Counted from the stretch's first letter, positions 1 through 8,710 are shown. The stretch is 45,883 nucleotides of DNA from Candidatus Competibacter sp. (GCA_029624815.1 JARSSH010000066.1:1-45883), one strand, 5' to 3'. The notes: generated by a model not told the origin, from the letters alone. Made by a program: numbers and translations.

Positions 1-25
1 TTGGTGGGTAACCCATGCTCAGCCC

Positions 26-724
26 TCACGGGGTGGGAGGCGTCCATTCCATTTCCCCGACCACTTGGCCGTCGTGCAGTTCGATGAGCCGGTTCACCAG
101 GACGGTCTCGAACACCAGGGGATCGTGGCTGCTGATCAAAACGGTTCGCCCTTGCGCCGCCAGTTCGCCCAGCAGCGTCAGCACCTCTCGCGACAAGACG
201 CTGTCGAGGTTGGCGGTCGGTTCGTCGGCGATCAACACCGCCGGATCGTTGATCAGGGCGCGGGCCAGGGCGGTGCGTTGCGCCTCGCCGCCGGACAGCC
301 ATTCGACCCGGTTGTCCGCCTTCGCGCCCAGCCCGAAACGATTGAGCAGCGCCCGCGCGCCCTCTCGCAACTCAGGGTACGGTTTCCCCAGCGGATAGGC
401 CGGCAGCATCACATTGTCCAGCACCGTCAGCCCCCGAATCAGATTGAACTGCTGAAACACGAAGCCGAAGGTGTGCCGCCGCACCTCGGTCAGAAACCGT
501 TCTGGCAGGTTGGACAGCAATCGGCCGTCAAGCATGATTCGCCCGGCGGTGGGCCGCGCCAGACAGCCGACCAAGGTCAACAGCGTGGTTTTGCCGGATC
601 CGCTCGGCCCCTTGAACACGGTGATGCCGCCACGTTCCAAGCGCAGACTGACCTCGCGCAGCGCCCGGCACTCGCTGGGTCGATGCTGGTTGAAGGTCTT
701 GCTGACTTTGTCCAGTTCGATCAT
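26..724 (-). CDS. ABC transporter ATP-binding protein, MacB/LolD type
   Basis: A 232-residue nucleotide-binding subunit that would power the neighbouring FtsX-like permease at the inner membrane. Visible motifs are Walker A (GPSGSGKTT, about residue 40), the signature LSGGEAQRTALARAL near residue 145, and Walker B followed by the D-loop (VLIADEPTANLD). The short length without extra domains fits the LolD/MacB/FtsE branch, which works in mechanotransmission or lipoprotein handling rather than classic uptake. The start ATG at 724 overlaps the permease stop by four bases (ATGA), so the two are translationally coupled. The substrate cannot be told. A periplasmic adaptor, if there is one, is not on the upstream side and would lie left of the window. 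Confidence 0.9.
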   Translation of the reverse strand: MIELDKVSKTFNQHRPSECRALREVSLRLERGGITVFKGPSGSGKTTLLTLVGCLARPTAGRIMLDGRLLSNLPERFLTEVRRHTFGFVFQQFNLIRGLTVLDNVMLPAYPLGKPYPELREGARALLNRFGLGAKADNRVEWLSGGEAQRTALARALINDPAVLIADEPTANLDSVLSREVLTLLGELAAQGRTVLISSHDPLVFETVLVNRLIELHDGQVVGEMEWTPPTP

Positions 725-1857
725 TCGCGCATCGCCGCGTCGGGGTCGCTAATCGCCGCCCGCCAGCCCGGAATCAGGGTGGCGACGATGTAGGGCAACA
801 CGGTCACTGCCAGCAGGACGAGGATCTGTTGCAGGTCCACCGTCGGCGTCAGCCGGAAGTCGGGATACAGCACCGCCCAGCCCTTGAGTACCGGCGCGAA
901 CAACCGCGCGCCACCGTGAAACACCTGCCACCAAGCCAGCAGATAGCCGGCCAGAAACGCGGTCAGCGACAGCAGCGTTCCTTCCCATAATTTCATGCCT
1001 AGAATGTCGCCGGTTTCCCAGCCGATGGCCTTGAGGATGCCGATTTCCCGCTTCTCCTCGGCGCTCAGGCCGGCCGCCTTGTCCCAGGCCAGGATCAGGA
1101 AGGCCAGCAACAGCGAGCCCAGCGCAACGAACACCATGCCCTCGCGCCAATGGAACACGGCGTCGTAGGTCCGCAGGATTTCCGCGCGCAAGATTGGCCG
1201 GCTGGCCGGTAACGCCAAGGCGATCTTGCTGGCCACGGTGCGCGCCTCGCGGGGATTGCGCACGGTCAGCACCGCGTCGGTGTAGACTTCCGGCGGCAAT
1301 TGGAACAGTTGGCGAAAGCCGGCTTCGGACAGCAACAACAGGTCGGCGCTGAGCAACTCCGAAACCGAGTCCAGCACGCCGACGATTTTTAACGGCAGGG
1401 GCTGGCCTTCGGCCGTGCGCAAGCCGAGATAATCGCCGACGCCGATCTGGCGGATTCGGGCCAGCGCCGCGCCGACAATGATTTCCCCTGTCTCCAAATT
1501 CCGCTCCGGCGCGACCATCAGGGTGTAATTGGCCTTGACCGCCGGATCGTAGTAGTAGCCCCACAGCCGACCGCGCGCGGAACCGACGCCGCGAATCCGC
1601 TGCAAGATATCCAGCCAGGCCGCCGGCAGCAGATCGTGGCGACCGGCGCTCAGTTTTTGCACGATCACTTCCGGCGCGTCTTGCAGCAGCAGCGCCGCTT
1701 CCCGCCGCAGTCCCTGACCGAGCAGCAACACCGAGGCGAACAGAAACACCAGCAGGGTGTACACCAGCAGCAGACCGAGATTGCGGGTTTTGCGCCGCAA
1801 CAGGGCGGCGAGGGTGTAGTCGATCAGATATTTTTGCCGTTCGAGCAAGGGACGCAT
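721..1857 (-). CDS. FtsX-like ABC transporter permease
   Basis: A 378-residue inner-membrane protein with the MacB/FtsX layout. There is one transmembrane helix near residues 25-50, a periplasmic region of about 200 residues (MacB-like core, with VGVLDSVSELLSADLLLL), then three helices between about residues 235 and 365. The last helices include LAGYLLAWWQVFHGG and VLLAVTVLPYIVATLIPGW. The cytoplasmic segment KREIGILKAIGWETGDIL is the coupling helix typical of this family. It is the first gene of a two-gene minus-strand operon with the ATPase. No strong Shine-Dalgarno is visible before the ATG at 1857. Family assignment is firm; the exported substrate is unknown. Confidence 0.88.
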   Translation of the reverse strand: MRPLLERQKYLIDYTLAALLRRKTRNLGLLLVYTLLVFLFASVLLLGQGLRREAALLLQDAPEVIVQKLSAGRHDLLPAAWLDILQRIRGVGSARGRLWGYYYDPAVKANYTLMVAPERNLETGEIIVGAALARIRQIGVGDYLGLRTAEGQPLPLKIVGVLDSVSELLSADLLLLSEAGFRQLFQLPPEVYTDAVLTVRNPREARTVASKIALALPASRPILRAEILRTYDAVFHWREGMVFVALGSLLLAFLILAWDKAAGLSAEEKREIGILKAIGWETGDILGMKLWEGTLLSLTAFLAGYLLAWWQVFHGGARLFAPVLKGWAVLYPDFRLTPTVDLQQILVLLAVTVLPYIVATLIPGWRAAISDPDAAMRE

Positions 1858-2222
1858 GGCGAAATCGGCGGCGGTCGGAACAGGGGCGGCGAAACGGTAT
1901 CACAATCGTGGAAAACGCGCCCAACCGGCATTGATAATTGTCGGGCGGAAATAAATTGCCGCGGTCTCCGTGGTCGCCGGGTGGCTGCGCCGTGGCGCCA
2001 CTCGACGGGGCAACTCCGGTCGCCGACTTCGGCCGAGGCGCGACTTGGGACAGTCTAAAGAAACGCCATCGCGCGAAATCTGAACTCTTTCAACAAATCC
2101 ACTACTCTTCCGAAATCCGGCGCCGACGCGGTATCCGTTGGGTCGAGCGCTGGCGGAGGCGCGGACGAAATGCGAGGTCGATCGATCGAATGGTCGTTGC
2201 ACAGTGGAATATCGGAGTTCGG
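1858..2222 (+). other. divergent intergenic region without a recognised gene
   Basis: About 365 bases separate the minus-strand ABC operon from the plus-strand binding-protein gene. An in-frame extension of the binding-protein frame runs back to 1938, but it encodes an arginine-rich, low-hydrophobicity stretch that does not look like protein. It also precedes a clear lipoprotein signal peptide, so I treat it as untranslated leader. I see no confident -35/-10 pair or terminator. Confidence 0.5.
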
Positions 2223-3320
2223 ATGGGGTTGGGCGCGATTCTGTTTGGCTTGACGATCATGTTAGGCGGTTGCTCGAAACCGGAACCGATCCAGATCGGC
2301 TTCGTGGGAGGCATCTCCGGGCGGGTTGCCGATCTTGGCATTGCCGGGCGCAACGGCGCCTTGCTTGCCGTGGAATTGCGCAATCAGGCCGGCGGCGTAA
2401 TGGGACGCGAGGTGGAGCTGATCGCGATGGATGACGAGCAGAACCCCGAAGTGGCCGAGCGCTTAACGCGGGAACTGATCGATCGGGGCGTTGCCGCCAT
2501 CGTCGGGCCGATGACCAGCGTCATTGCGATGCGTATGGCGCCCATCGCCAACGAGGCCAGGATGCTCCTCGTGAGCCCGACCGTTGCGACCGACGACCTC
2601 TCCCACCAGGACGATTACTTCTTTCGCGTGGGTTCCTCCACGCGGGCGTATGCGGCCAAGCTCGCTCTTTACCAAAACCAAAGGCGTTTGCGGCGCGCGG
2701 TGGCGGCTTACGATCTGGGCAACCAAGCCTATACGGTAAGCTGGCTCCGGGAGTTTCGCGATACCTTGGCCCAAAACGGTGGCGAAATCGTCCAGGCAAT
2801 CGGTTTCAAGTCGGCGGGCGATACGCTGTTCGTACCGATCGCCCGCGATCTGCTCGCGACCCAGCCCGATCAAGTGCTGATCGTCGCCAATTCGGTGGAC
2901 GCGGCGCTGTTGTGCCAGCAAATCCGCAAACTCAATGCCCATGTGCCCATCGTGATCGCCGAATGGGGGGCGACCGAGCAGTTGATCGAACTGGGCGGCA
3001 AGGCGGTTGAGGGCGCGATCATGACGCAATTCTTCGATCGCAACAGCACCGTTCCCCGTTATCGGGCATTTCATCAGCGCTATCGAGACCGTTTCAATCA
3101 GGAGCCCGGTTTCGCCGGTACGGCCGGGTTCGATGCCGCCAACGTGGTGATGGATGCGCTCGCCCAGCGCCGGTCCGGGCAGAGTCTCAAAGAGGCCGTG
3201 CTGGCGGCGCATCGGTTCGAGGGAGTCCAACAGCCTCTGTATTTCGATGAGTACGGCGACACGAAACGCGAAACCTTTCTCTCCGTCGTGCGCGACGGTC
3301 GGTTCGTCCGGGTCGAATGA
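2223..3320 (+). CDS. type I periplasmic ligand-binding lipoprotein (LivJ/Peripla_BP_6 family)
   Basis: A 365-residue solute-binding protein. The chosen ATG at 2223 has a GGAG five bases upstream and opens directly into a lipoprotein signal peptide whose lipobox is LGGC, so the mature protein is probably anchored by lipid. The body shows the family pattern: IQIGFVGGISGRVADLG, GREVELIAMDDEQNPEVA, AAIVGPMTSVIAM, LLVSPTVAT, and a C-terminal GFAGTAGFDAANVVMDAL. Such proteins bind amino acids, amides or small organic anions. No ABC permease accompanies it. Instead its stop overlaps the ATG of a GGDEF-EAL protein by four bases. It may therefore present ligand to that sensor instead of feeding a transporter, which is an inference. 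An upstream ATG at 2190 is possible but has a poorer ribosome site. Confidence 0.85.
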   Translation: MGLGAILFGLTIMLGGCSKPEPIQIGFVGGISGRVADLGIAGRNGALLAVELRNQAGGVMGREVELIAMDDEQNPEVAERLTRELIDRGVAAIVGPMTSVIAMRMAPIANEARMLLVSPTVATDDLSHQDDYFFRVGSSTRAYAAKLALYQNQRRLRRAVAAYDLGNQAYTVSWLREFRDTLAQNGGEIVQAIGFKSAGDTLFVPIARDLLATQPDQVLIVANSVDAALLCQQIRKLNAHVPIVIAEWGATEQLIELGGKAVEGAIMTQFFDRNSTVPRYRAFHQRYRDRFNQEPGFAGTAGFDAANVVMDALAQRRSGQSLKEAVLAAHRFEGVQQPLYFDEYGDTKRETFLSVVRDGRFVRVE

Positions 3321-6300
3321 AGCTTGTGCGGAGACAATCTCTGCGGCGATGGTTGGCGCTGCGGTTCGCGTGGGTGGCCGCCTTGCCCGTGCTTGTGGTC
3401 GCCGTGTTGGCGTGGCTGTGGTTGGCGCCACTCATCCGCACCGACTTCAATATACGCCATCAGGCGCTGGCTCGCGCCGTGACCGGCCAGATAGAGACCT
3501 ATCTGTTCGGCGTCCAACGCCAACTCGATGCGGTCGCCAAACTGAGGCTTAGCCTGGGCTACCGGCCCAGCTCCTACTGGTTTACGCCGCTCGACGCGCA
3601 TGTCGGTACGGGCGAGGTCTTCGAAGCGATTTACATGGTCAATGCGGCCGACTTGGTGCATTCCGTTGGTCTGCCCGAAGCCCAGCGGGGTCGGCGCGAG
3701 GAGTTGATCGGCCTCGATCTGTCCAAACGTGATTTTCTACACCAGGCGCGGGTGCGCGGCGAAAGGGTCTGGTCCGAAGTTTTCCTGTCCGCCGTAACGG
3801 GACGGCTTGCGGTAGTGCTGGCGGTTCCGGCGGTCGCTCAGGTGATCGTGGGCGAAATCGCCATCGAACCGCTGACCGCCTTTTTGAACGATCTGCCCGG
3901 CGAATCGGACCTACTCGCGCTGATCCTCGACCATCGCGGCCAGATTATCGCCCATTCCCGGCACATCCGCGGTGGACAGCAGCTCAATTTGAGCAACCTG
4001 CCCATTGTCCACGATGCGCTACGGGGCCAGTTCGCAACCCAAGGCTTTAAATTCGACGGCGAAGCGTTCGTCGGAACCGTGATCGGGGTGCCACAAGTCG
4101 ATTGGACCGTTTTGATCGCCCAACCGCAGCGCCAGGTATTCCAACTCATCTCGACCGTGCTGTGGGTGATGGTCGCCGGCATGGGGTTGGCGCTGTTGTT
4201 GGCGACCTTGGCCGGATGGATATTGGCCCGCGATTTCTCGAAGCGCTTCGCCCGCTATGTCGAACAAGCCACCGCGATCGCCGGCGGCGATTACGACCGC
4301 CCGTGGCCGACCTCCTCCATTGTGGAATTGGCCGATCTGGCGAACGATCTCCAGCGCATGTCGCTCGCGATTCGCCAACGCGAACAGGCGATCCTCGCTA
4401 GCGAAGCGCGATTTCGCGACCTCTCGGCCATGGCCTCGGACTGGTTTTGGGAACAGGACGATCAATTTCGCTTCACCTTTTTTTCCTCGGGCATCGCGAC
4501 GCTCGATCTGGAACGGATCGGCGTTGTTCCCGCCGAACTGTTGGGCAAGACCCGCTGGGAAATGCCCATCGACATGACGGCCGAGCAATGGGCGGCGCAC
4601 CGGTCCATGCTGGAAGCCCACCAACCGTTTCGGGATTTCGAGTACCGAGTGTGCCTGAGCGGCGATGCCGAGTGCTGGTTTAGCGTGAGTGGTCAAGCGC
4701 GGTTCGATGCCGCCGGCCAGTTTATCGGTTATCACGGCACTGCCCGGAACATCACCGAGCGCAAGCAGGCCGAAGCGCGCCAGCGGCTGGCGTCGGCGGT
4801 GTTCGAGGCGGCCCGGGACGCCATTCTGGTGCTCGACCCGGCGGGAAGAATCGTTGCCGTCAACCCCGCCTTCACCGCGATGACCGGCCATGCCGAAGCG
4901 GAGATGCGGGGACGAACCCCGCGCCGGCTGTGGGCCGAACGCCAGCCGGTGGCCTACTTTACGACCCTGTGGCAGGCCGTTTCGCGCGAGGGAATGTGGC
5001 AGGGCGAGTTCTGGAGCCGACGCAAGGACGGCGAGTGCCGCGCGATCCAGGCCAGTCTGGGGGCGGTGCGGGACGCGGCCAATCGAGTAACCCACTACGT
5101 CAGCATCGCCACCGACATCACCGTCTCGAAGATGGCCGAGCAGCGCATCGAGCGCCTGGCTTTTTTCGACACGCTGACCGACCTGCCCAACCGGTTGCTG
5201 CTGGCGCAGCGGGCCGAGTTGGCGCTAGCGCTGGCTGAAAGGCGCCACGGCGCCCTGGCGGTGCTGTTTCTCGATTTGGACCGCTTCAAGGAAGTCAACG
5301 ATTCCCTCGGCCACGCCGAGGGCGACGCGCTACTGCTTCAGGTGGCGACGCGCCTCAAGACGCTGACCCGGACCGAGGACACGGTCTGTCGGCTGGGGGG
5401 CGACGAATTCGTGTTGTTGTTGCCCGAGGCCGACCAGAAAGGGGCGCTGCGGGTAGCCGACAAGGTTCTGGCGGTGTTCCGCCAGCCGTTCGTCGTGGCC
5501 GGCCATTCCTTGCAGGTCACCGTCTCCATCGGTATCGCGCTTTACCCGCACGACGGCGCCGGCTTCACCGACCTGCTGAAGAACGCCGACACCGCTTTGT
5601 ACCGGGCCAAACAGGACGGGCGCAATACCTGCGTGCTTTACGATCAGGCCATGAACGCCGCCCTCGTCGAACGACTGGTGCTGGAGGCGGAACTGCGCGG
5701 GGCTATCGCCGCCGGTCACCTGCGCGTCTACTTTCAACCCAAGATTCGGTTGGTCGACCAGGCGTTGGTCGGGGCCGAGGCCCTGATGCGTTGGTTTCAC
5801 CCCGAGCGTGGTCTGATTCCGCCGGGCCGGTTTATCCCGGTCGCGGAGGTCAGCGACCTCATCGTGACGCTCGGCGACTGGATGGTGGCCGAGGTCTGCC
5901 GGCAACTGGCGGCCTGGCGCCGACAGGGCTGGCCGCCGTTGGTTGTCGCGGTCAATCTGGCTGCCCGCCATTTCCGCCAGCCGGGTCTCGCCGACCGGAT
6001 TAGCGGTTTGCTGGAGGCCTATGGCTTGCCGCCGCATACACTGGAATTGGAGCTGACCGAATCCACCCTGCTGGAGCACGGGGCGCAGACCGAGGATACG
6101 CTGCGGGCTTTGGAGCAACTAGGGGTTGGGCTGGCGATCGACGATTTCGGCACCGGCTATTCCAGCCTGAGCTACCTTAAGCGCCTGCCGCTCACCGCGC
6201 TGAAGATTGATCGGAGCTTCGTGCGCGACTTGGTGACCGACCCCGATGACCGCATTCTGGCCGCCACCATCATCGCTCTCGGCCATCAGATGAATTTGGA

Positions 6301-6445
6301 AGTGGTGGCCGAAGGGGTGGAGACCGAGGATCAGCGTCACGTCCTGCTCGAACAGGGCTGCGATTTGGCCCAAGGCTACCTTTTCGGCCGCCCCATGCCC
6401 GCCGAGGAATTCGCCGACTGGCTGGCGAACGCGCCGCGAGCCTGA
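3317..6445 (+). CDS. membrane sensor with Cache, HAMP, two PAS, GGDEF and EAL domains
   Basis: A 1042-residue bifunctional-looking c-di-GMP enzyme. Order: TM helix (about 12-38), periplasmic dCache-like sensor (about 40-280), second TM (about 282-305, VAGMGLALLLATLAGWILA), HAMP, PAS1 (about 365-485), PAS2 (about 490-610), GGDEF (about 620-785) and EAL (about 795-1040). The cyclase site is intact (RLGGDEFVLLLPE) with an inhibitory I-site RTED exactly five residues before GGDEF. The phosphodiesterase site also looks intact: EAL in VGAEALMRW, the Asn in VAVNLAARHF, ELELTES, DDFGTGYSS, KIDRSFV and VAEGVET. Either activity is therefore possible. Its start overlaps the stop of the binding lipoprotein gene, suggesting coupled expression and a shared signal. 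Confidence 0.93.
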   Translation: MKLVRRQSLRRWLALRFAWVAALPVLVVAVLAWLWLAPLIRTDFNIRHQALARAVTGQIETYLFGVQRQLDAVAKLRLSLGYRPSSYWFTPLDAHVGTGEVFEAIYMVNAADLVHSVGLPEAQRGRREELIGLDLSKRDFLHQARVRGERVWSEVFLSAVTGRLAVVLAVPAVAQVIVGEIAIEPLTAFLNDLPGESDLLALILDHRGQIIAHSRHIRGGQQLNLSNLPIVHDALRGQFATQGFKFDGEAFVGTVIGVPQVDWTVLIAQPQRQVFQLISTVLWVMVAGMGLALLLATLAGWILARDFSKRFARYVEQATAIAGGDYDRPWPTSSIVELADLANDLQRMSLAIRQREQAILASEARFRDLSAMASDWFWEQDDQFRFTFFSSGIATLDLERIGVVPAELLGKTRWEMPIDMTAEQWAAHRSMLEAHQPFRDFEYRVCLSGDAECWFSVSGQARFDAAGQFIGYHGTARNITERKQAEARQRLASAVFEAARDAILVLDPAGRIVAVNPAFTAMTGHAEAEMRGRTPRRLWAERQPVAYFTTLWQAVSREGMWQGEFWSRRKDGECRAIQASLGAVRDAANRVTHYVSIATDITVSKMAEQRIERLAFFDTLTDLPNRLLLAQRAELALALAERRHGALAVLFLDLDRFKEVNDSLGHAEGDALLLQVATRLKTLTRTEDTVCRLGGDEFVLLLPEADQKGALRVADKVLAVFRQPFVVAGHSLQVTVSIGIALYPHDGAGFTDLLKNADTALYRAKQDGRNTCVLYDQAMNAALVERLVLEAELRGAIAAGHLRVYFQPKIRLVDQALVGAEALMRWFHPERGLIPPGRFIPVAEVSDLIVTLGDWMVAEVCRQLAAWRRQGWPPLVVAVNLAARHFRQPGLADRISGLLEAYGLPPHTLELELTESTLLEHGAQTEDTLRALEQLGVGLAIDDFGTGYSSLSYLKRLPLTALKIDRSFVRDLVTDPDDRILAATIIALGHQMNLEVVAEGVETEDQRHVLLEQGCDLAQGYLFGRPMPAEEFADWLANAPRA

Positions 6446-6538
6446 CCCCAGCGTGTTCGGCGCCGTCTCTTGCGTGAGGCGATGTGTCAACCGGTCATGG
6501 TCAAGCAGGATTGAGAGGATACGCGATATCCCCGCCGT

Positions 6539-6856
6539 TCAGTGGGAATGCAAGGCGAGGTCGGATGGTGGGGGCAACAGCGTGCCGGTGGGAAAATGGT
6601 CCAGCGCCGCCGGATGATCCTGAAACGGGCCGTGTCGGTCGGCTTGGGTCGGATGGCGAGTGTAGCGCGCCTCGGTGAACAGACTGAGGTCGGTCAAGCC
6701 CAGTTCGCGGGCCAGCGCCCGGCTGGCGGCGCCATCCGCCGAATGGAAATGCCACGCCGCGTCCGCCAGTGCCAGCCCGAACAGCAGCAGCAACATCGCC
6801 AGTAGGGTCAAGGCGACATCCGCTTTATGGAAATGGGTGGAGGACCGAAAGAGCAT
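6539..6856 (-). CDS. small single-pass membrane protein, function unknown
   Basis: About 105 residues. One strong hydrophobic helix (VALTLLAMLLLLFGLALADA, about residues 14-33) is followed by a soluble tail with ARELGLTDLSLFTEARYTRH and ALDHFPTGTLLPPP, which reads like conserved protein and not a shadow frame. I do not recognise a family. The frame is open up to an ATG at 6898 that would overlap the methyltransferase stop. However, the stretch 6857-6898 is AT-rich like the methyltransferase, so I chose the ATG at 6856. Neither start has a good Shine-Dalgarno. Codon composition matches the GC-rich host, unlike the gene upstream. Confidence 0.55.
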   Translation of the reverse strand: MLFRSSTHFHKADVALTLLAMLLLLFGLALADAAWHFHSADGAASRALARELGLTDLSLFTEARYTRHPTQADRHGPFQDHPAALDHFPTGTLLPPPSDLALHSH

Positions 6857-6894
6857 GGGTGGTTTAATGTCATCAAGACATCGCATTAAAAAAG

Positions 6895-7575
6895 TCATTT
6901 TGGCAAACTAAAAGCAGCCATTTTTTGGTTGCGAGGATGTTCCCAGTCGCCAATGATATTGACTTCCAAGTTTGCGAGCTTTGCCATAATAGCCAACTCT
7001 TCAATTGAATAATGGAATGGATCAGAGTCGTAATTCGTGAATACCCCTCCAGGAATCTGTTTTATTGGCTTTAAGTGACAGGATGTAGGAGCCTGAAAAA
7101 ATGTAGAATAATATATTCCGTTTTGAGTTAAGCTCTCTCTAGCTTTGCTTAAGCACCGAACGATGATATTTATGGGGAGATGGGTAAATACCGAAATAGA
7201 TACCATAAAGTCAAATTTAGAGCCGAATAAATCGAACGAAAATTTATCATCGACAATTAGGTTTGGGTTTTTGTTTGAGAGACCAGCTTCCTCAATTTCA
7301 ATTTTCCCGGCTTTAATCAAAGAATCATTGATATCCAGTCCAAAATAATTTCCTTCCCGAAGATATTTTACATAATGAATTCCACCTCGTAAGCTGCCAC
7401 AACCAATATCTAGCAGCTTATGATGCGGCTTTAGGCCAGACTTGATCAAAAAATCCATTTGCAATTTTCCGATTTCATCCCACAAGCCACCAACAAAATC
7501 CCTATGTTCTTTATTTTTTATTTGCTCGTTGGATAGTTCTTTGCCGTAGGCATTAATACCATTCATTGTACTCAT
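6895..7575 (-). CDS. SAM-dependent class I methyltransferase, AT-rich and probably acquired
   Basis: A 226-residue Rossmann-fold methyltransferase. Motif I is LLDIGCGSLRGG, followed by the acidic residue of motif II in YFGLDIND and by the post-motif segment FDFMVSISVFTHLP. The N-terminal part (KEHRDFVGGLWDEIGKLQMDFL) resembles methyltransferases found in polysaccharide and cell-surface clusters; the acceptor cannot be told. I chose the ATG at 7575 because it has AGAGG six bases upstream. The frame is open further, to 7806, but that part belongs to another reading frame. The gene is strikingly AT-rich compared with everything around it, which suggests horizontal transfer. Confidence 0.85.
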   Translation of the reverse strand: MSTMNGINAYGKELSNEQIKNKEHRDFVGGLWDEIGKLQMDFLIKSGLKPHHKLLDIGCGSLRGGIHYVKYLREGNYFGLDINDSLIKAGKIEIEEAGLSNKNPNLIVDDKFSFDLFGSKFDFMVSISVFTHLPINIIVRCLSKARESLTQNGIYYSTFFQAPTSCHLKPIKQIPGGVFTNYDSDPFHYSIEELAIMAKLANLEVNIIGDWEHPRNQKMAAFSLPK

Positions 7576-7826
7576 TTTACACCTCTGTAAACAGTCTCCA
7601 AGGCTCCATCCACCCAGACCGGAAAATTCGGTCGTTCGTTTCGCGCAGAAGCATAGCTCATCCGGGTCATCCATTTTGCGTTGATCTCCCGTCCCCATTG
7701 CTGACCATAGGGCAAGCTGATCGGACTGACGTGAATTTCCCGCTGGATGAGGCGACCATTTAGAATCGTGTTCGGTTTTGAAGGCGGAGGAAACTCTGGT
7801 TGGCATGGATAGTGCTGAAAATCTCG
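7572..7826 (-). pseudogene. start-less reading frame coupled to the methyltransferase, possible 5'-truncated gene
   Basis: An open frame runs from just after a TAG (7827-7829) to a TGA at 7572-7574 that overlaps the methyltransferase ATG (ATGA). It translates sensibly, with segments such as GRLIQREIHVSPISLPYGQQ and RPNFPVWVDGALETVYRG, but contains no ATG before the last 31 codons. A TTG at 7715 without a ribosome site is the only longer start I see. I do not recognise the protein. It could be the C-terminal remnant of a gene cut off by the nasT locus that begins at 7858 on the other strand, or a short gene with an unusual start. Confidence 0.3.
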
Positions 7827-7857
7827 CTATCGAGTTTGCAGCACCTCAAGGCCCCCG

Positions 7858-8439
7858 ATGAAAAAAATCGAAGTCATGCTGATCGACGCTCACCCAGGAC
7901 GATCGGCGATTTTGGAGCAGGCGCTGAGTGACGCGGGCTACCGGATCGTTATCCGCATCGTCGGTACTGATCGGCTGCTGCAGCAAGTCCAGGATACTAA
8001 ACCAGATGTGATTCTGATCGACATCGATCTTCCCGACCGCGATACGTTGGAACAGTTGCGCGACGTCGGGCGCAACCAACCCAAGCCTATCGTGATGTTC
8101 GCCGAACGCAGCGATCCCGAAACCACCACCGCCGCCTTGCAGGCCGGGGTCAGTGCCTATGTCGTTGACGATCTCACTCCCCGCCGCCTCAAGCCCATCA
8201 TGGATGTCGCCATCGCCCGATTTCGCGAGTATCAGGCGCTACGCCGGGAATTGGAAGAAACCCGCAACCAGCTTGCCGATCGAAAAATTGTCGAAAAAGC
8301 AAAAGGTTTGCTCATGGTGCAGCGGAATCTGAGTGAGCAGGAGGCTTACCAGTCACTACGCAAGCTAGCGATGGATCGCAATCAGCGCGTGGGAGAAGTA
8401 GCGCGCACCGTGGTTTCCCTACTGGAAATGTTGAGTTGA
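7858..8439 (+). CDS. nasT: ANTAR-domain transcription antiterminator NasT
   Basis: A 193-residue protein: N-terminal receiver-like domain (about 1-125) with the acidic residue in VILIDIDLPD (Asp55), a linker coiled coil (ALRRELEETRNQLADRK), then an ANTAR RNA-binding domain (about 135-190: KIVEKAKGLLMVQRNLSEQE, AYQSLRKLAMDRNQRVGEVA). ANTAR proteins bind paired RNA hairpins and prevent terminator formation. Exactly such a pair of hairpins plus a terminator lies just downstream, before nrtA, so this protein very likely controls nitrate uptake by antitermination. In other bacteria NasT is held inactive by NasS, an NrtA-like nitrate sensor; no nasS is present in this window. The receiver pocket lacks the usual paired acidic residues (IDAHPG), as expected for NasT. 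Confidence 0.92.
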   Translation: MKKIEVMLIDAHPGRSAILEQALSDAGYRIVIRIVGTDRLLQQVQDTKPDVILIDIDLPDRDTLEQLRDVGRNQPKPIVMFAERSDPETTTAALQAGVSAYVVDDLTPRRLKPIMDVAIARFREYQALRRELEETRNQLADRKIVEKAKGLLMVQRNLSEQEAYQSLRKLAMDRNQRVGEVARTVVSLLEMLS

Positions 8440-8574
8440 GCCGAGGATCTCTGCTCAATGTGGTGCAAGCGGATAATGCTACGTGCCACGACAGTGCAAA
8501 ATTGACAAGTACAACCCGTACACCACGCCCTATCGTGCCGGCCAATATGAGCAATATCAAAGGTTACGTTTATC

Positions 8575-8590
8575 TGGCACGTATAATGCC
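8575..8590 (+). promoter_or_regulatory. sigma-54 promoter of the nitrate transport operon
   Basis: TGGCACGTATAATGCC matches the sigma-54 consensus closely: GG at 8576-8577 and GC at 8588-8589 with exactly ten bases between. Predicted transcription start is near 8600, just before the ANTAR hairpins. A chance TATAAT (8582-8587) lies inside it but has no matching -35. Weak NtrC-like half-sites (GGTGCA at 8462, AGTGCA at 8493) lie about 105-140 bases upstream of the start, the usual place for an enhancer; these are low confidence. Confidence 0.7.
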
Positions 8591-8607
8591 CTGTTAAAAC
8601 CCAGCAA

Positions 8608-8652
8608 CTTTCCCCAAAGGCGGGGCGAGTTACGCGGCCAACGGCGGTCGCG
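8608..8652 (+). ncRNA. two-hairpin ANTAR antitermination RNA element
   Basis: Two adjacent stem-loops each present a six-base loop with A at position 1 and G at position 4, the published hallmark of ANTAR targets. Hairpin 1: CCCC (8612-8615), loop AAAGGC (8616-8621), GGGG (8622-8625), extendable to 8608-8629 with one mismatch. Hairpin 2: 8633-8639 pairs with 8646-8652 (one G-U), loop AACGGC (8640-8645). A perfect intrinsic terminator follows within ten bases. NasT encoded just upstream is the obvious ligand. Confidence 0.82.
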
Positions 8653-8660
8653 CATCGGAC

Positions 8661-8710
8661 AAAGGCGTCCAGCTCTCGTTAGTTCCTGCGAGATCTGGAC
8701 GCTTTTTTAT
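8661..8710 (+). terminator. intrinsic terminator in the nrtA leader (conditional)
   Basis: GCGTCCAG (8665-8672) pairs perfectly with CTGGACGC (8695-8702). After one mismatch the stem continues with TCTCG/CGAGA (8674-8678/8689-8693), giving a 13-bp interrupted stem with a ten-base loop, followed by six Ts (8703-8708). It sits between the ANTAR hairpins and the nrtA start, so it should stop transcription of the nitrate transporter unless NasT acts. Confidence 0.85.

Noticed and set aside
8582-8587. perfect TATAAT as a sigma-70 -10 box before nrtA
   Set aside because: No acceptable -35 at 15-18 bases, while the same bases fit inside a near-consensus sigma-54 promoter with exact GG-N10-GC spacing.
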